A stretch of DNA of 64,000 bases, from NCBI GenBank assembly GCA_035399845.1, contig DAOPJV010000020.1:28741-92740 (forward strand), written 5' to 3'. Of the stretch, positions 37,746 to 47,690 are shown piece by piece. Every line of letters starts with the position of its first letter. The stretch's first letter is position 1. Origin of the DNA: ECT2AJA-110-A sp035399845. GTDB taxonomy: Bacteria; Planctomycetota; Phycisphaerae; UBA1845; UTPLA1. The position numbers and the translations under genes are program-made. Below the pieces are notes generated by a model. It saw only the letters and a program-made list of their open reading frames with translations. It made no database searches and was not told where the DNA came from.

Positions 37746-38308
37746 CGCCGTCGGCCGGGCGCCGCAGATCGGTTCATCGACCCGACAGAATGCACATTTA
37801 GCACCTAGGTCGAGTCATCGACCCGACAGAACGGGCGCAGGGCCGCCACGTCATCCACCTCTTTGAAGGCCCTGCATGCGCCGCCGCGAACTGAGTGTGG
37901 CGACTGTCAATTCTCAAACTGCGAATTGACCCCAGTCAGAGCCGCCCTGTCCTCAGGGCGATATTCTGCGAGCGAATCACTGCAAATCCGCGACGCCGAA
38001 CCAACGTCTGTGTCGCACGACCCGCGATGACTCGCCTTCCGTCGCCGCGGGGACGCGGCGGCTCTGAATGCCCCTGCCGCGGTCACCTTCAGCCCCGTAG
38101 GTCGGGTCATCGACCCGACATGATCGCTATGGCGCCTACGCGTCAACAATACCCGCACGAGGTCCGTCTCGCGCATCCATCGGGCGCGCATCGCGGAATC
38201 CTGCGGTACTCGTCTGTTCCCATTCGATTGGCCGCGCGATACCATCTCATCGCGGACCAGAAGTAGCATTCAACAATCTGTACTCGCAAATCGGGAGCGG
38301 AGGTCGCC
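37746..38308. repeat. Intergenic region dense in inverted repeats
   Basis: About 560 nt without a convincing gene. It contains three copies of a short palindrome whose best form is GTCGGGTCATCGACCCGAC: near 37768-37786 (left arm degenerate), 37806-37827, and 38101-38119 (perfect). A fourth copy lies at 43900. Between them are CGCCCTG-TCCT-CAGGGCG (37943-37960) and TCAATTC/GAATTGA (37907-37929), a stem extendable by ACTG/CAGT. No promoter or RNA family was recognised. Confidence 0.75.
38101..38119. repeat. Perfect copy of the GTCGGGTC-type dispersed palindrome
   Basis: GTCGGGTC-ATC-GACCCGAC, preceded by TAG as in the copy at 37806. Arms of 8 bp are exact. Confidence 0.8.
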
Positions 38309-39670
38309 ATGTGCGCCGCGGCTGCGATTGACTACACGTATCGATACCCCTTCGCCTCCGGCGTCGGCGATTTCGAGAACGGCTTCGGTCTGCGCCTTGC
38401 CACGAGCGATGGTCCCCAGGCGAGCCCCTGGTTCTTCGATGGACGACTGCGACATCCCAAAAGTGTCGGCGACATGCTGCTCACGCTTTCGGATGTCGTT
38501 CGAACGCACTTCTTCCTGCCGCGCCCCCCAATGATGGATCCAGTGGTAACGAGCGGCGAAGGCGTGCTGCGATTCGAGGGCTTTTCCGGCTGCTGTGGCG
38601 TCTATGCCCGCGTCGATCTGCCCGCCGAGGCGTTCGACAGTGACATTCACGGCCGAGGCACGACGAACGTCGACTTCAACAATCCGATGCGCGCCGCGCT
38701 CTGTCGCCTGAACGATCGAGACGACGCGCGTCTCGCCGTCGGCGCGGATGAGGTTTCGCTCTCCCGTGGCGACGAGAAGATCATCGAGAAGAAAGTCCAG
38801 CTGCCCATTCGCTGGATCAAGGGATTCTGCGAGGTGCAGGCCTATCAGCCAGCGCTATCGCTCCGATACGAATTGCCCGTCGCCGAGGCGCGGCGCTTCA
38901 TCCGATCTCTGCCGCGCGGCGGCGCCCCGAAACGGCCTTCGTTTATCACGTCGTTCGGCAGGGCGCTGCGACTGTCCCAGCGCGAAACCAAGGGCGCCAT
39001 CCGAATCACAGGCCTCGAACGCATCCGCATCATCGAACCGCTGTTCGCGACGGCCAATTCGCTTCAGATCTGGGCCGACGACGACGCGGGCGTCAGCGGC
39101 TGGCGGGTGATCTTCGAGACAGGCTCAATATTTCTGCTCGTCAGCCCCGAGATCTATCGCGGCTTTTCCGGTGAAGGGCAGGCCCTCGAGAAACTGGCGA
39201 TTGGCGCCTGGGCAGACGCCCTCACACCCGTCCGGGCGCAACTCGCGTGGCAATCCAATATCGACGCGTCGGATATCGCCGCCAGGACATCGCTTTCGAC
39301 GGACGCGATTTCATCGGCGCTCGCCGTCCTCGGCGCGCGCGGACTCGCCGGCTACGACGCGGCCAGCGGCGCCTACTTCCATCGGGAACTGCCCTTCGAT
39401 CTTGAACAGGTCGAAGCGCTTCAGCCTCGACTGAGAGCCGCCCGAAAGCTGCTGGACGACAGAAAGGTCCAACTGCTGACGCGTGACGGCAACGACGCCG
39501 ACGCGCAGGTCACAGGGACCGGCGTCCAGCACCAGGTCAGGCTGCGCGGCGACGACGCAACCTGCACCTGTCCGTGGTACAGCAAATACCTCGGCCAGCG
39601 TGGTCCCTGCAAGCACATCCTGGCGACGCGCCTGCTGGTCGCGCCAGACGACGAGGAGACGGCGGAATGA
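38309..39670 (+). CDS. SWIM zinc-finger protein
   Basis: A 453-residue protein ending in a SWIM-type zinc finger: Cys419, Cys421, Cys434 and His436 in CTCPWYSKYLGQRGPCKHI fit the CxCx(n)CxH pattern, a module for DNA or protein binding. The first 300 residues form a domain I do not recognise, with an early FASGVGDFENGF and a middle YELPVAEARRFIRSLPRGG. Residues of about 310-360 look like a winged-helix (LSTDAISSALAVLGARGLAGYD). GGAGGT precedes the ATG. The stop overlaps the next start as ATGA, so the pair is translationally coupled. It resembles SWIM proteins I recall next to DUF6493 proteins in other phyla. Confidence 0.78.
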   Translation: MCAAAAIDYTYRYPFASGVGDFENGFGLRLATSDGPQASPWFFDGRLRHPKSVGDMLLTLSDVVRTHFFLPRPPMMDPVVTSGEGVLRFEGFSGCCGVYARVDLPAEAFDSDIHGRGTTNVDFNNPMRAALCRLNDRDDARLAVGADEVSLSRGDEKIIEKKVQLPIRWIKGFCEVQAYQPALSLRYELPVAEARRFIRSLPRGGAPKRPSFITSFGRALRLSQRETKGAIRITGLERIRIIEPLFATANSLQIWADDDAGVSGWRVIFETGSIFLLVSPEIYRGFSGEGQALEKLAIGAWADALTPVRAQLAWQSNIDASDIAARTSLSTDAISSALAVLGARGLAGYDAASGAYFHRELPFDLEQVEALQPRLRAARKLLDDRKVQLLTRDGNDADAQVTGTGVQHQVRLRGDDATCTCPWYSKYLGQRGPCKHILATRLLVAPDDEETAE

Positions 39671-42600
39671 CGCCCGAGCAGTTGGAGCAGTTCGTGGCCC
39701 GGGCGGACGCCGATGGTCTCGTCAGCGCCTGCGCGTCACTCGAAGAGAGCGAACGCCGCAGGCTGTCGAAGTTCGCCGCGACGCTGTACAAGGAAATCGA
39801 CGCGGCGCGATCGAAATTCGACCCCGAGACACACAAGTGGATCTCGACGCGCCTCGATCGACTCGATCGCTGGCTGGACGAGACGCCTCCGCCCAGGATC
39901 CACGAACAACAGGCGATCGCCGAACTCGCCATGCTCGCGGTCTGCCCGTTCAGCCAGACGAAGAATATCGGCGCGATGGGCTGGCGGGACGCGTATGCGA
40001 CGCCGCCCGCCGCCAGACTCCTGTCAGATCGCTCCCCCGACTGGATCGACGCGTGGGTCGAAGAGAAACTCAAGGGCGAATTCAAGGACATCGGGTGGGG
40101 CGCGCTTCGTTGCCTGATCCGAGCCGGCGTCTGTAAGTCACCGTCGGTTGACGGATACATCGAACACATGGCGAGTTCGGCGCCCGGCGCCTGGCATCGA
40201 AACGACGAGACGCCGTTTGTTCCGCTGAGCCAGCGACTCAGGGACGATCCGGACTTGCTGAACAACGAACTCTGGCGTCTCTTCGAAGTCGAGACCGTCG
40301 CCTTCAAATACGACTATTACAGCAAGAAGGACAACAGCGACTATGAAACCTGGCCAATCGCGCTGAAGAGGCTCGTCGACGAAGGCGTGATCGATCGAGA
40401 TCGCCTGCTCGACGCGAGCCTGTCAGGACTTACAGCCGGCATTCGAAACAACCTGCTGCTGTCAGGCTTCGCGAACTTTCACGAGTTTCTCGCACCCACA
40501 CTCGACGAGCGGGCAGCGAGGCAGAGGATCTATCTCGAACTGCTCGCTCACCAGGCGCCGCAGGTCGTCACGTTCGCCCTCAACGCCCTGAAAGAACTCG
40601 AGAAGTGCGGAATGCTCGACGCGTCCGCTTTTATTCGAGGCGTCGCGCCCGCGATGACCTGTCGCCAGAAGGCCCAGCCCAAAACCGCGTTGACGATGCT
40701 CAGGAAAATCGCCGGCGCGAAAGACGCCCCCCACGGCGCCATCGCCCTCGCCGCCAGCGAAGCCTGCTCGCACGAAGCCGCGGACATCCACGAACGCGCG
40801 ATCAGGCTCATTGCATCCATCGCGAAGAAGCTGCCGGACGATGTCCGCCCCGTCATCGCCGATCGCCTCGCACAGGTCGCTCCGAGTTGTCAGGCGGCCG
40901 CAAACGAAGTCATCGCGTCGCTCGGTCTGAATCTAGAAACGGCGCCCGCGACGACAAGCGAAGTTCCGGAAGGACTGAAGGCGGACCTGCTGGATCGCGC
41001 CAAGGCGATGGACGCCAAATGGCGACGCCTGGCGGGCGTTGACGCCGCGATGGAGGCAATTGCCGATGACACCTTCCCACCGCCGCTCGATCTTGATTCG
41101 GACGACATCCCGATTCTCTCAGGTGTCGAAGCGGTTCAACCCATCGAATCGCTCGACGAGTTGATCCAGGTCGTGTCACACGCCGTCGAGGCGATGGATC
41201 GGGTCGATGATGTCGAACGGATCCTTGACGGTATCAGTCGCCTGTGCGATCAGAAGCCCGATGATTTCGAACGCGTCACGGGGCCACTCCTGAAGCGCAT
41301 CAACGAAGGTGTCTCCGACATGAAAGGCCGCAGTCTTGTCGGCCATCTACTGATGACACCGACAATGCTGCGCGTCCTGCTTCGCGCCTGGCTTCGCAAA
41401 GACGCCTCCGTCCCCGAACTACACGTCACGGAGGAGGGCGTCAACGCCTTCTGGAATGCTCGGCTCTCTGAACTGGTCCAGCGCGTCGCAAAGGAACAAT
41501 CGGCGCCGCTCCTCGCGGCGCCGACCCACACGCGCGGCTGGATTGACCCGCGCATTTTTGTCCGGCGCATCGAGTCGCTGGCGGCAGGCGGCATGGAAGC
41601 CCCGAGGTTGGATCTGATCCAGGGGCTGTTGCGACTCGCCCCCGATCATCGCGCCGAGGCGCTCGCCCTGGCGAAATCCGTCAAAGGCAGATACGCACGG
41701 GCCATCCGCTGGGCGCTCGGCGCGGCGGACGCCCTGACAAAGAAGGACGCCGACGATGGCGACATATGGATCGCCGCGGCAAGAGGCCGACGACCGCGCG
41801 GTCCCATCACCGAATTGGCCGTACTCAGCCTGCCCGAAGACGCGCCGGATGTCGTCGACAATCCGCCGTTCAACTGGACGTCCAGTCATACGCGCCGGGA
41901 ACAAATGAGCCTCGTTGTGACGATTCCCGAACTATCGATCTCATCCGCATCGAAGGCGAAGTCGGAAGTCGACAATGAATGCTATCCGCTGATCGCGCTG
42001 CATCGGAATTCGGATCGCTGGTCCTACTACGACACGAACACGGCGTGGCATTTTGAGTGGCTCGGACACATCTGGCCGGCGAACGCCGACGCCATCATGG
42101 TCGCCGCCATCCAGTCCATGATGCTCCGTATCGACGATCCACCGTCCAATTTCGAACCCAACCACGCTTTGCTTCAGACGCTGTTTCAGGTCGATCTTCC
42201 GATCTCCGAAATAGCGATTGTCGCCGCGTGGATCGCGCTAGTCAGTCGCGACGCCGATTGCAGAGGAGTCGTGATTGACGCGCTGATCGAGGCGATTCAT
42301 GACGGTCGCTGCGACTCACAGTCCTTTGGCGACGTGTTGGCGAGAATCACCGACGGCGGCTGGATCAAACTCAATCGCGTGCGCGACGCCCTTGCTGAAA
42401 TTGCTCGCCTTTCCCCGCTGCACGCTCTCGTCGTCTCGCAGATCCTCGACGAGTGGGTCAGCAGGCAGTCCGCGCTTCCACGCGACGCGCACGCCATTAC
42501 TGGACTGCTGCTGGAGACGAACACACAACTCGCCGTTCCGCTCAGGGACGCGTCCCGAACGGTTCTTTCCGGCGTCAGGGGAAGCGGCAAATCGGCGAAG

Positions 42601-42750
42601 GCCGCGAAGCAGCTTCTCGCCATCGACGGCAAGTCGCCCTCCGCCGCACGCAAGGAGGCGTTGCTGCTCGCGCTTCAGGGCCGCATCGAGCGCGGTGAGC
42701 GCTGGGGCGCCCCCTCTGACGGATTCGATGATTCGTCGGCGTCGTCATAG
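39667..42750 (+). CDS. Large helical-repeat protein, DUF6493-like
   Basis: A 1027-residue cytosolic protein with no signal or membrane segment. Most of it is predicted by eye to be alpha-solenoid: repeated amphipathic helices such as LDERAARQRIYLELLAHQAPQVVTFALNALKELEK and RAIRLIASIAKKLPDDVRPVIADRLAQVAPSC. Domains of the DUF6493 family have this look and are found beside SWIM proteins; the family name is from memory and needs a profile search. No catalytic motif was found. Its ATG overlaps the stop of the SWIM gene, so the two products probably act together. Confidence 0.65.
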   Translation: MTPEQLEQFVARADADGLVSACASLEESERRRLSKFAATLYKEIDAARSKFDPETHKWISTRLDRLDRWLDETPPPRIHEQQAIAELAMLAVCPFSQTKNIGAMGWRDAYATPPAARLLSDRSPDWIDAWVEEKLKGEFKDIGWGALRCLIRAGVCKSPSVDGYIEHMASSAPGAWHRNDETPFVPLSQRLRDDPDLLNNELWRLFEVETVAFKYDYYSKKDNSDYETWPIALKRLVDEGVIDRDRLLDASLSGLTAGIRNNLLLSGFANFHEFLAPTLDERAARQRIYLELLAHQAPQVVTFALNALKELEKCGMLDASAFIRGVAPAMTCRQKAQPKTALTMLRKIAGAKDAPHGAIALAASEACSHEAADIHERAIRLIASIAKKLPDDVRPVIADRLAQVAPSCQAAANEVIASLGLNLETAPATTSEVPEGLKADLLDRAKAMDAKWRRLAGVDAAMEAIADDTFPPPLDLDSDDIPILSGVEAVQPIESLDELIQVVSHAVEAMDRVDDVERILDGISRLCDQKPDDFERVTGPLLKRINEGVSDMKGRSLVGHLLMTPTMLRVLLRAWLRKDASVPELHVTEEGVNAFWNARLSELVQRVAKEQSAPLLAAPTHTRGWIDPRIFVRRIESLAAGGMEAPRLDLIQGLLRLAPDHRAEALALAKSVKGRYARAIRWALGAADALTKKDADDGDIWIAAARGRRPRGPITELAVLSLPEDAPDVVDNPPFNWTSSHTRREQMSLVVTIPELSISSASKAKSEVDNECYPLIALHRNSDRWSYYDTNTAWHFEWLGHIWPANADAIMVAAIQSMMLRIDDPPSNFEPNHALLQTLFQVDLPISEIAIVAAWIALVSRDADCRGVVIDALIEAIHDGRCDSQSFGDVLARITDGGWIKLNRVRDALAEIARLSPLHALVVSQILDEWVSRQSALPRDAHAITGLLLETNTQLAVPLRDASRTVLSGVRGSGKSAKAAKQLLAIDGKSPSAARKEALLLALQGRIERGERWGAPSDGFDDSSASS

Positions 42751-42872
42751 CGCCAGAGATCGATCGCAGTCCTCAATTTCCCGGAAATGCCGAATAAACA
42801 CGATCGACGAGCGTTACACAACGTACAGCCCCCCGGATGATCACGCGTCAAGCGGCCCACCAAGGAGAATCG

Positions 42873-43883
42873 ATGACTCGCCCATCGCTGACCGCCCTCG
42901 CCCTTGCCCTCACACTCGTCATCACGCTCGGCTCGCAATGCGAATCGACCAGCGGCGTGACGAATACGAACGCCAACACGAATACCAATACGAGTTCGAA
43001 CACCAACAGCAACGACAACACCACGGACATCACGGACGCCGTGTTCACGAACATGTCGGGGACCTGTGTGGACTACGCCGGCGCCTACACGGCGAGCGTC
43101 ATGGATGTCGGCGAATCCGCTTCATTCACGGCGACGATCGTCATCGTCGATAACGGCGATTCCTGCACTGTGACGAGCAACTCGATCCCCAATCACGACT
43201 TCAACAACGGCGGTTCCTTCGCGACGCGCGTCGCTGAGGTCAATGAGACGTTCACGCTGGACGCCACGCCCGAACTCGCCGCCACGCCGACGGCGCTCTC
43301 ACTCGAATACGACAACGCCATCATGCTCAACGGCGTCAAGCTCGACCTGCTGGCCGCCGCCTGCTACGGCGTCGGGAATGAACCGCTGGGGCAGGAGAAG
43401 ATCGGCTGCTTCGACAGCGACTCGCCCTGGCGATATGACCCGATGTTCAGCGGAAACAACTTCGGCACGGACTCGCACCACGCCCACACACAGCCTGACG
43501 GCGCCTATCACTATCATGGCGATCCGCTCGCCATGTACGACACATCCGGCGCCACGGCGTCGCCCGTCATCGGCTTCGCCGCCGACGGTTTCCCGATCTA
43601 CGGTCCCTACATCAATGACAATGGCGTCATCCGCAAAGTCCTCTCCGGCTACACGCTGAAGAGCGGCGCCCGCGTCAGCCAGAGCGGCGAAGGCGCCTTC
43701 CCGGGCGGAACCTACGACGGCACATTCATCGACGACTGGGAATGGACGGGCGCCGGCGATCTCGATGAGTGCAACGGCATGATGTACGACGGCTCGTACG
43801 CCTATTTCGTGACGGACAGCTACCCATGGGTCATCAGGTGCTTCTCGGGCGCGCCCGATCCGTCGTTTCGAAAGCAACCGTAG
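42873..43883 (+). CDS. Exported YHYH-domain protein
   Basis: A 336-residue exported protein: hydrophobic leader ending near a Cys (TLVITLGSQC), an Asn/Thr low-complexity linker (NTNANTNTNTSSNTNSNDNT), and a YHYH domain with the hallmark GAYHYHGDP near residue 210, HHAHTQPDG just before it, and VIGFAADGFPIYGPY after it. YHYH proteins are secreted and have no firm function; the His-rich motif suggests metal binding. AAGGAG 6 nt before ATG 42873 sets the start. Confidence 0.85.
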   Translation: MTRPSLTALALALTLVITLGSQCESTSGVTNTNANTNTNTSSNTNSNDNTTDITDAVFTNMSGTCVDYAGAYTASVMDVGESASFTATIVIVDNGDSCTVTSNSIPNHDFNNGGSFATRVAEVNETFTLDATPELAATPTALSLEYDNAIMLNGVKLDLLAAACYGVGNEPLGQEKIGCFDSDSPWRYDPMFSGNNFGTDSHHAHTQPDGAYHYHGDPLAMYDTSGATASPVIGFAADGFPIYGPYINDNGVIRKVLSGYTLKSGARVSQSGEGAFPGGTYDGTFIDDWEWTGAGDLDECNGMMYDGSYAYFVTDSYPWVIRCFSGAPDPSFRKQP

Positions 43884-43899
43884 AGACGTTGCGACGCAC

Positions 43900-43918
43900 G
43901 TCGGGCCATCGACCCGAC
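43900..43918. repeat. Fourth copy of the GTCGGGTC-type palindrome
   Basis: GTCGGGCCATCGACCCGAC differs by one base from the perfect copy at 38101. It lies in the short gap between the converging YHYH and MscS genes. Confidence 0.75.
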
Positions 43919-43950
43919 GAAATGAGCGCGACGCCACCCGCGATTCCGCC

Positions 43951-46900
43951 CTACGCCCCCTCGCCAGCCTCCGCCTCCAGCGAATCGCGCTTCAGCTGTC
44001 CGCGGCCGATCGGCAGTGTCGCGTTGATGCTGCGAATGTGAATATCCCGCTGCGGGAAGGCGATCTCGATCTCCTCGCGCTGGCACGCCTCGAAGATCTC
44101 CACGTAGAGCGAATGGCGACCGACCATCATGTCGTCGATGCACTTGAAGTAGGCCCGGCACTCGAAGTTCAGGGCGCTGTCGCCGAACCCCAGGAAATAG
44201 ACGCGCGGCGCAGGTTCCGTCATCACCTTGCCGTTCTTCTCCAGGACCTGCATCAGCACGTCCCGCACCTGCCGCGGATTCGATGAGTAGGACACACCGA
44301 CCGGGATCACCAGCCGAAGGATCTCGCTCGACAGCGTCCAGTTCGTAATCTCGTCCGTCACGAACCGCTTGTTCGGAATCACGAGTTCCTTGTTGTCCCA
44401 GTCCGTGATGCACGTCGAACGAATTCGGATTCGGGAGACGGTTCCCGTCTGCGTCCCGACAGTCACGGTATCCCCGATCCGAATCGGGCGTTCAAACAGG
44501 ATGATCAGGCCCGACACGAAGTTCGCGAAGATTTCCTGCAGACCGAAACCCAGACCGACGGATACGGCCGCGACAAGCCACTGTACTTTCGACCAGCCAA
44601 CGCCGAGCAGACCAAACGTGACGACGATGCCGATCGTGCCAATGACATATCGCGAAATCGCCGACACGGCGTAGCGCGCCCCGGCGTCGATAGGCAGGTG
44701 CGAGAGCACGGCGATTTCCAGCAGCGCGGGGATGTTTCGCACGGCGATGAAAGCGACGAAGGCCGCGATCGCCGCCAGACCGATATCGGCGACGCTCACA
44801 TCCCATTCCGTAATCCGGATGTCGTGCAGAATATTCAGGGCGGGCAGTTCGCTGCTCCACACCCAGAATGTCAGGCCGGCCACAGCGAAGATCGTCAGGC
44901 TGCCGATCAACTGCCGCGTCTGCTGGCTCAGGCTCGGAATGTTGATCATCGGCTCTTCGGCCTGCACGGGCTTCGACGGCGCCTCGACGGGCTTTTCACC
45001 CTTCTCGCTCGCCCTCGCGGCGCGCTCCGCCTCTTCCTTCGCCCTGGCTTCCGCCTTGGCCTTCGCCTCGGCGCGCTTCCGCATCGCCTGGTCAATCGCG
45101 ATGCGACGTCGCGCGAGCAGCAGCCATCGCATCAGCAGCAGATAGATGATGATCGCGGCGATCCAGATGAGCGCTGTCATCCAGCATCGAGCCGACAGCC
45201 GCAGGACTGTGTAGTAGTACCCCAGCGCCGCGCCGACAATCAGGGCCGGCGGAATCGACACGAACAACGCGTAGATGACGTACCGAAACTGCACGAGGCG
45301 ACCTTGCGGATGCTCGATCATGTACTGCGTCAGGGCGCCCGCCCGTGGTTTCAGAACCCGCGCGATGAAGATCGTGATGAAGATCATCCCGAGGATGAAG
45401 ACGTCGCGCCCGAACGTCTCGCTGTGCGCTTCGACGCCCTGGTTGCTCAGCATGCCGACGACGAAGGAGACAGGGACTGTCGCGCTGACAAACCAGATCA
45501 GATTGCGCCGCAGAATACCGATGGCCTTGGCGTCCCACGCCAGGTGCGCTCCGGCCAGTCCGTGAACGCGACACACGTGAATAAGAAACAGCAGCGGAAA
45601 CGCCGTCATCGCCGCGGCGTGGAATCCGCCCGCAACGGCGCCGGCAAAATCGCCTGATTCCGGCACCCGCAGGAACGCCTGCCCGATGAACCAGAGCGTC
45701 AGCGGATAGGGAATCGCCAGCAGCAGCGTGTAGAAACAGCTCGACAGCGTAATCCTGAAGTCGGTGCTGAGCGGTTCGTTCGCGGCGTTCGCCGCCGCGC
45801 GGAGCTTTGTGCGCAGGGGGCGACGAATCGCGAACAACACGCCGACGACGATCAGCGCCGGGATGCCGAGAAACCAATAGACGGCGTAGTACGACGCCGC
45901 GGCGGAGAAGAACTCGCCCCAGTTCTCCGCGTTGAAAAACCACTCGAGCGCAGACATCAGCCCTCGGAAGTTATCCGTTCCGATCGGCCGGCCGCTGCGC
46001 ACCCAGAGAATCCGCTCGTTGATGAAGTCGCGAAACGCCTCCGTTTCTCGAATCAGATTCGTCAGGTCTGTCTCGAGCTTGTTGAGGAGTTTGACGTAGT
46101 CATCGTTGCTGATGAGCTTGTCCAGGCTCTCCTTCTTCAGCAGGACCTGGCGCCTGATCTCATCACGCGCGAGCGTCCGATCAGACTCAGACAGCTTGTC
46201 CGAGAGCTGGCTCACCCAGTCTTCAATCGCCGCATCTGTGTTTGACAGGCGATCGCGTTCCGGCTTGTAGCCGCTCCACTCGTAGGCCGCTTCATCGAGT
46301 CGATTCCGCTGCTTCTCCCGGAGCCGCCGGTACTCATCCGTGTCGGGCAGTCGATTGAGCTGGCTTCGCAGCAGGATGCCGAAACTCTGCGAGACATTGG
46401 CCGTTTTCGCCTTCTCTCTCGCCTCGTCGAACTCGCGCTTGACCCGCTCGAACTCCGCCTTCACCTGGTCGTCGATCGTCGTCAGTGACGCCGTCTGCTG
46501 CGAGTTGGACGCCAGCGCGTCGGCCAGCGACTTGTTCTCCCTGATCAGGTCCTCGATCTTCGGAAAGATCCGGCGGACCCGCGTGCTGACATCCTCCGCC
46601 TTCTCCCTCGCCTGTTCCGCCGCCTTCTGACGCAGCGCCGCGACGCGAGATCGCAGCTCCTTGACGAACGCCTCGCGCGCATCCCGCCGCTGGACGGCTC
46701 GATCCTGTTCCGCGAGCAACAGCTCGCCGTGGTTCTCGTAGAATCGAAGCTCCGCCTCCAGGGCCGCGATTTTCGCGTTCAGCGTCATCCGCGTCGCAAC
46801 GCGCCGTTCCCGTCGCGCCTCGACAACGAGCTCCGGGCCATCCTGTTTGACCGGCTGGGACTCGAGCTTCGTCAGTTCCTCGCGGGCCCTGGAAATCTCC

Positions 46901-47532
46901 TTAGGTCCCTCCACGAGAAACGTGCTGCGACGCGAGACGGCTTCCTTCGAGTTCGTCGCCCGCTCGCGTTCCGCGTCCAGCTTCGCCTGCTCGGCCCGAA
47001 GCTGCGCCTCGACTTCCTCCAGGGGCGCCTCAACACTGGTCGCCGGTTGTGTCGTCGGCTGCGTTGTCGGATCGGGCTGCTTCAGCTTGTCGAGTTCGTC
47101 GGGCGCCTTTCGGATGCGATCCTGAAAACTCGTCGCCCGCGCTTCCCAGGTACGAAGCTCTTCCAGCCTCGCCTTCGCCTCTCGCAGGGCCGCCTGGGCG
47201 TCTTCCTTCTGCGGCGGTTCCAGCGTGGAAGACTCCACGCGCTTGACCAGGGCGTCGATCTTCTCGTCGCTCGTCGTCTTGACGGGCTCCGGCGGCGGAA
47301 CCACGGGCGGCGTGTCCGCCGGATTGTCGACGCTGGGTTGTGCAACGGCGGGCTGTGATGTGGCCGGCGGCGCGTCCGCGGGCTGGGTCGTCGGCCCCGA
47401 GCTGTGATCCACCATCGACGGCGGATCCTCGCCACGCGTCGATGGCGACGCGAAAAAAACGGCCCCTGCGCCCCAGATCAGCAATACAATCCCGGGAATG
47501 TGACGTCCATGTCGTCGTTGACGCGTGTGCAT
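43951..47532 (-). CDS. Large mechanosensitive channel, MscK/KefA-like
   Basis: A 1193-residue membrane protein. It has an N-terminal signal segment (GIVLLIWGAGAVFFASPS), a long periplasmic coiled coil (about residues 65-480, rich in E, R, K and L) and about ten membrane helices between about 525 and 1010. The MscS pore and beta domain is near 1015-1080: GWSKVQWLVAAVSVGLGFGLQEIFANFVSGLIILFERPIRIGDTVTVG, the classic TM3 and following motif, then RSTCITDWDNKELVIPN. The C-terminal cytoplasmic domain follows to 1193. Such giants release solutes under osmotic downshock. It is possibly a leaderless or short-leader transcript: a TAGATT-like element lies 7 nt before the ATG. Confidence 0.9.
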   Translation of the reverse strand: MHTRQRRHGRHIPGIVLLIWGAGAVFFASPSTRGEDPPSMVDHSSGPTTQPADAPPATSQPAVAQPSVDNPADTPPVVPPPEPVKTTSDEKIDALVKRVESSTLEPPQKEDAQAALREAKARLEELRTWEARATSFQDRIRKAPDELDKLKQPDPTTQPTTQPATSVEAPLEEVEAQLRAEQAKLDAERERATNSKEAVSRRSTFLVEGPKEISRAREELTKLESQPVKQDGPELVVEARRERRVATRMTLNAKIAALEAELRFYENHGELLLAEQDRAVQRRDAREAFVKELRSRVAALRQKAAEQAREKAEDVSTRVRRIFPKIEDLIRENKSLADALASNSQQTASLTTIDDQVKAEFERVKREFDEAREKAKTANVSQSFGILLRSQLNRLPDTDEYRRLREKQRNRLDEAAYEWSGYKPERDRLSNTDAAIEDWVSQLSDKLSESDRTLARDEIRRQVLLKKESLDKLISNDDYVKLLNKLETDLTNLIRETEAFRDFINERILWVRSGRPIGTDNFRGLMSALEWFFNAENWGEFFSAAASYYAVYWFLGIPALIVVGVLFAIRRPLRTKLRAAANAANEPLSTDFRITLSSCFYTLLLAIPYPLTLWFIGQAFLRVPESGDFAGAVAGGFHAAAMTAFPLLFLIHVCRVHGLAGAHLAWDAKAIGILRRNLIWFVSATVPVSFVVGMLSNQGVEAHSETFGRDVFILGMIFITIFIARVLKPRAGALTQYMIEHPQGRLVQFRYVIYALFVSIPPALIVGAALGYYYTVLRLSARCWMTALIWIAAIIIYLLLMRWLLLARRRIAIDQAMRKRAEAKAKAEARAKEEAERAARASEKGEKPVEAPSKPVQAEEPMINIPSLSQQTRQLIGSLTIFAVAGLTFWVWSSELPALNILHDIRITEWDVSVADIGLAAIAAFVAFIAVRNIPALLEIAVLSHLPIDAGARYAVSAISRYVIGTIGIVVTFGLLGVGWSKVQWLVAAVSVGLGFGLQEIFANFVSGLIILFERPIRIGDTVTVGTQTGTVSRIRIRSTCITDWDNKELVIPNKRFVTDEITNWTLSSEILRLVIPVGVSYSSNPRQVRDVLMQVLEKNGKVMTEPAPRVYFLGFGDSALNFECRAYFKCIDDMMVGRHSLYVEIFEACQREEIEIAFPQRDIHIRSINATLPIGRGQLKRDSLEAEAGEGA

Positions 47533-47690
47533 ACGGATAATCTAGCCGCGAAAAGCCCTCACGGCGACGATCCGACCCAAGGCGGTTTTTGCCCGCATCG
47601 ACGCCGACTTGTCGCGGAAAACACCAGACTCCCGTGAAGTCGCCGTCGTCGACGCCACGACGGCTCTCGGAGCCCGATCGGATCCCCGCA

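Noticed and set aside
37746..38308. CRISPR array
   Set aside because: Repeats are palindromic, few and irregularly spaced, without uniform spacers or cas genes.
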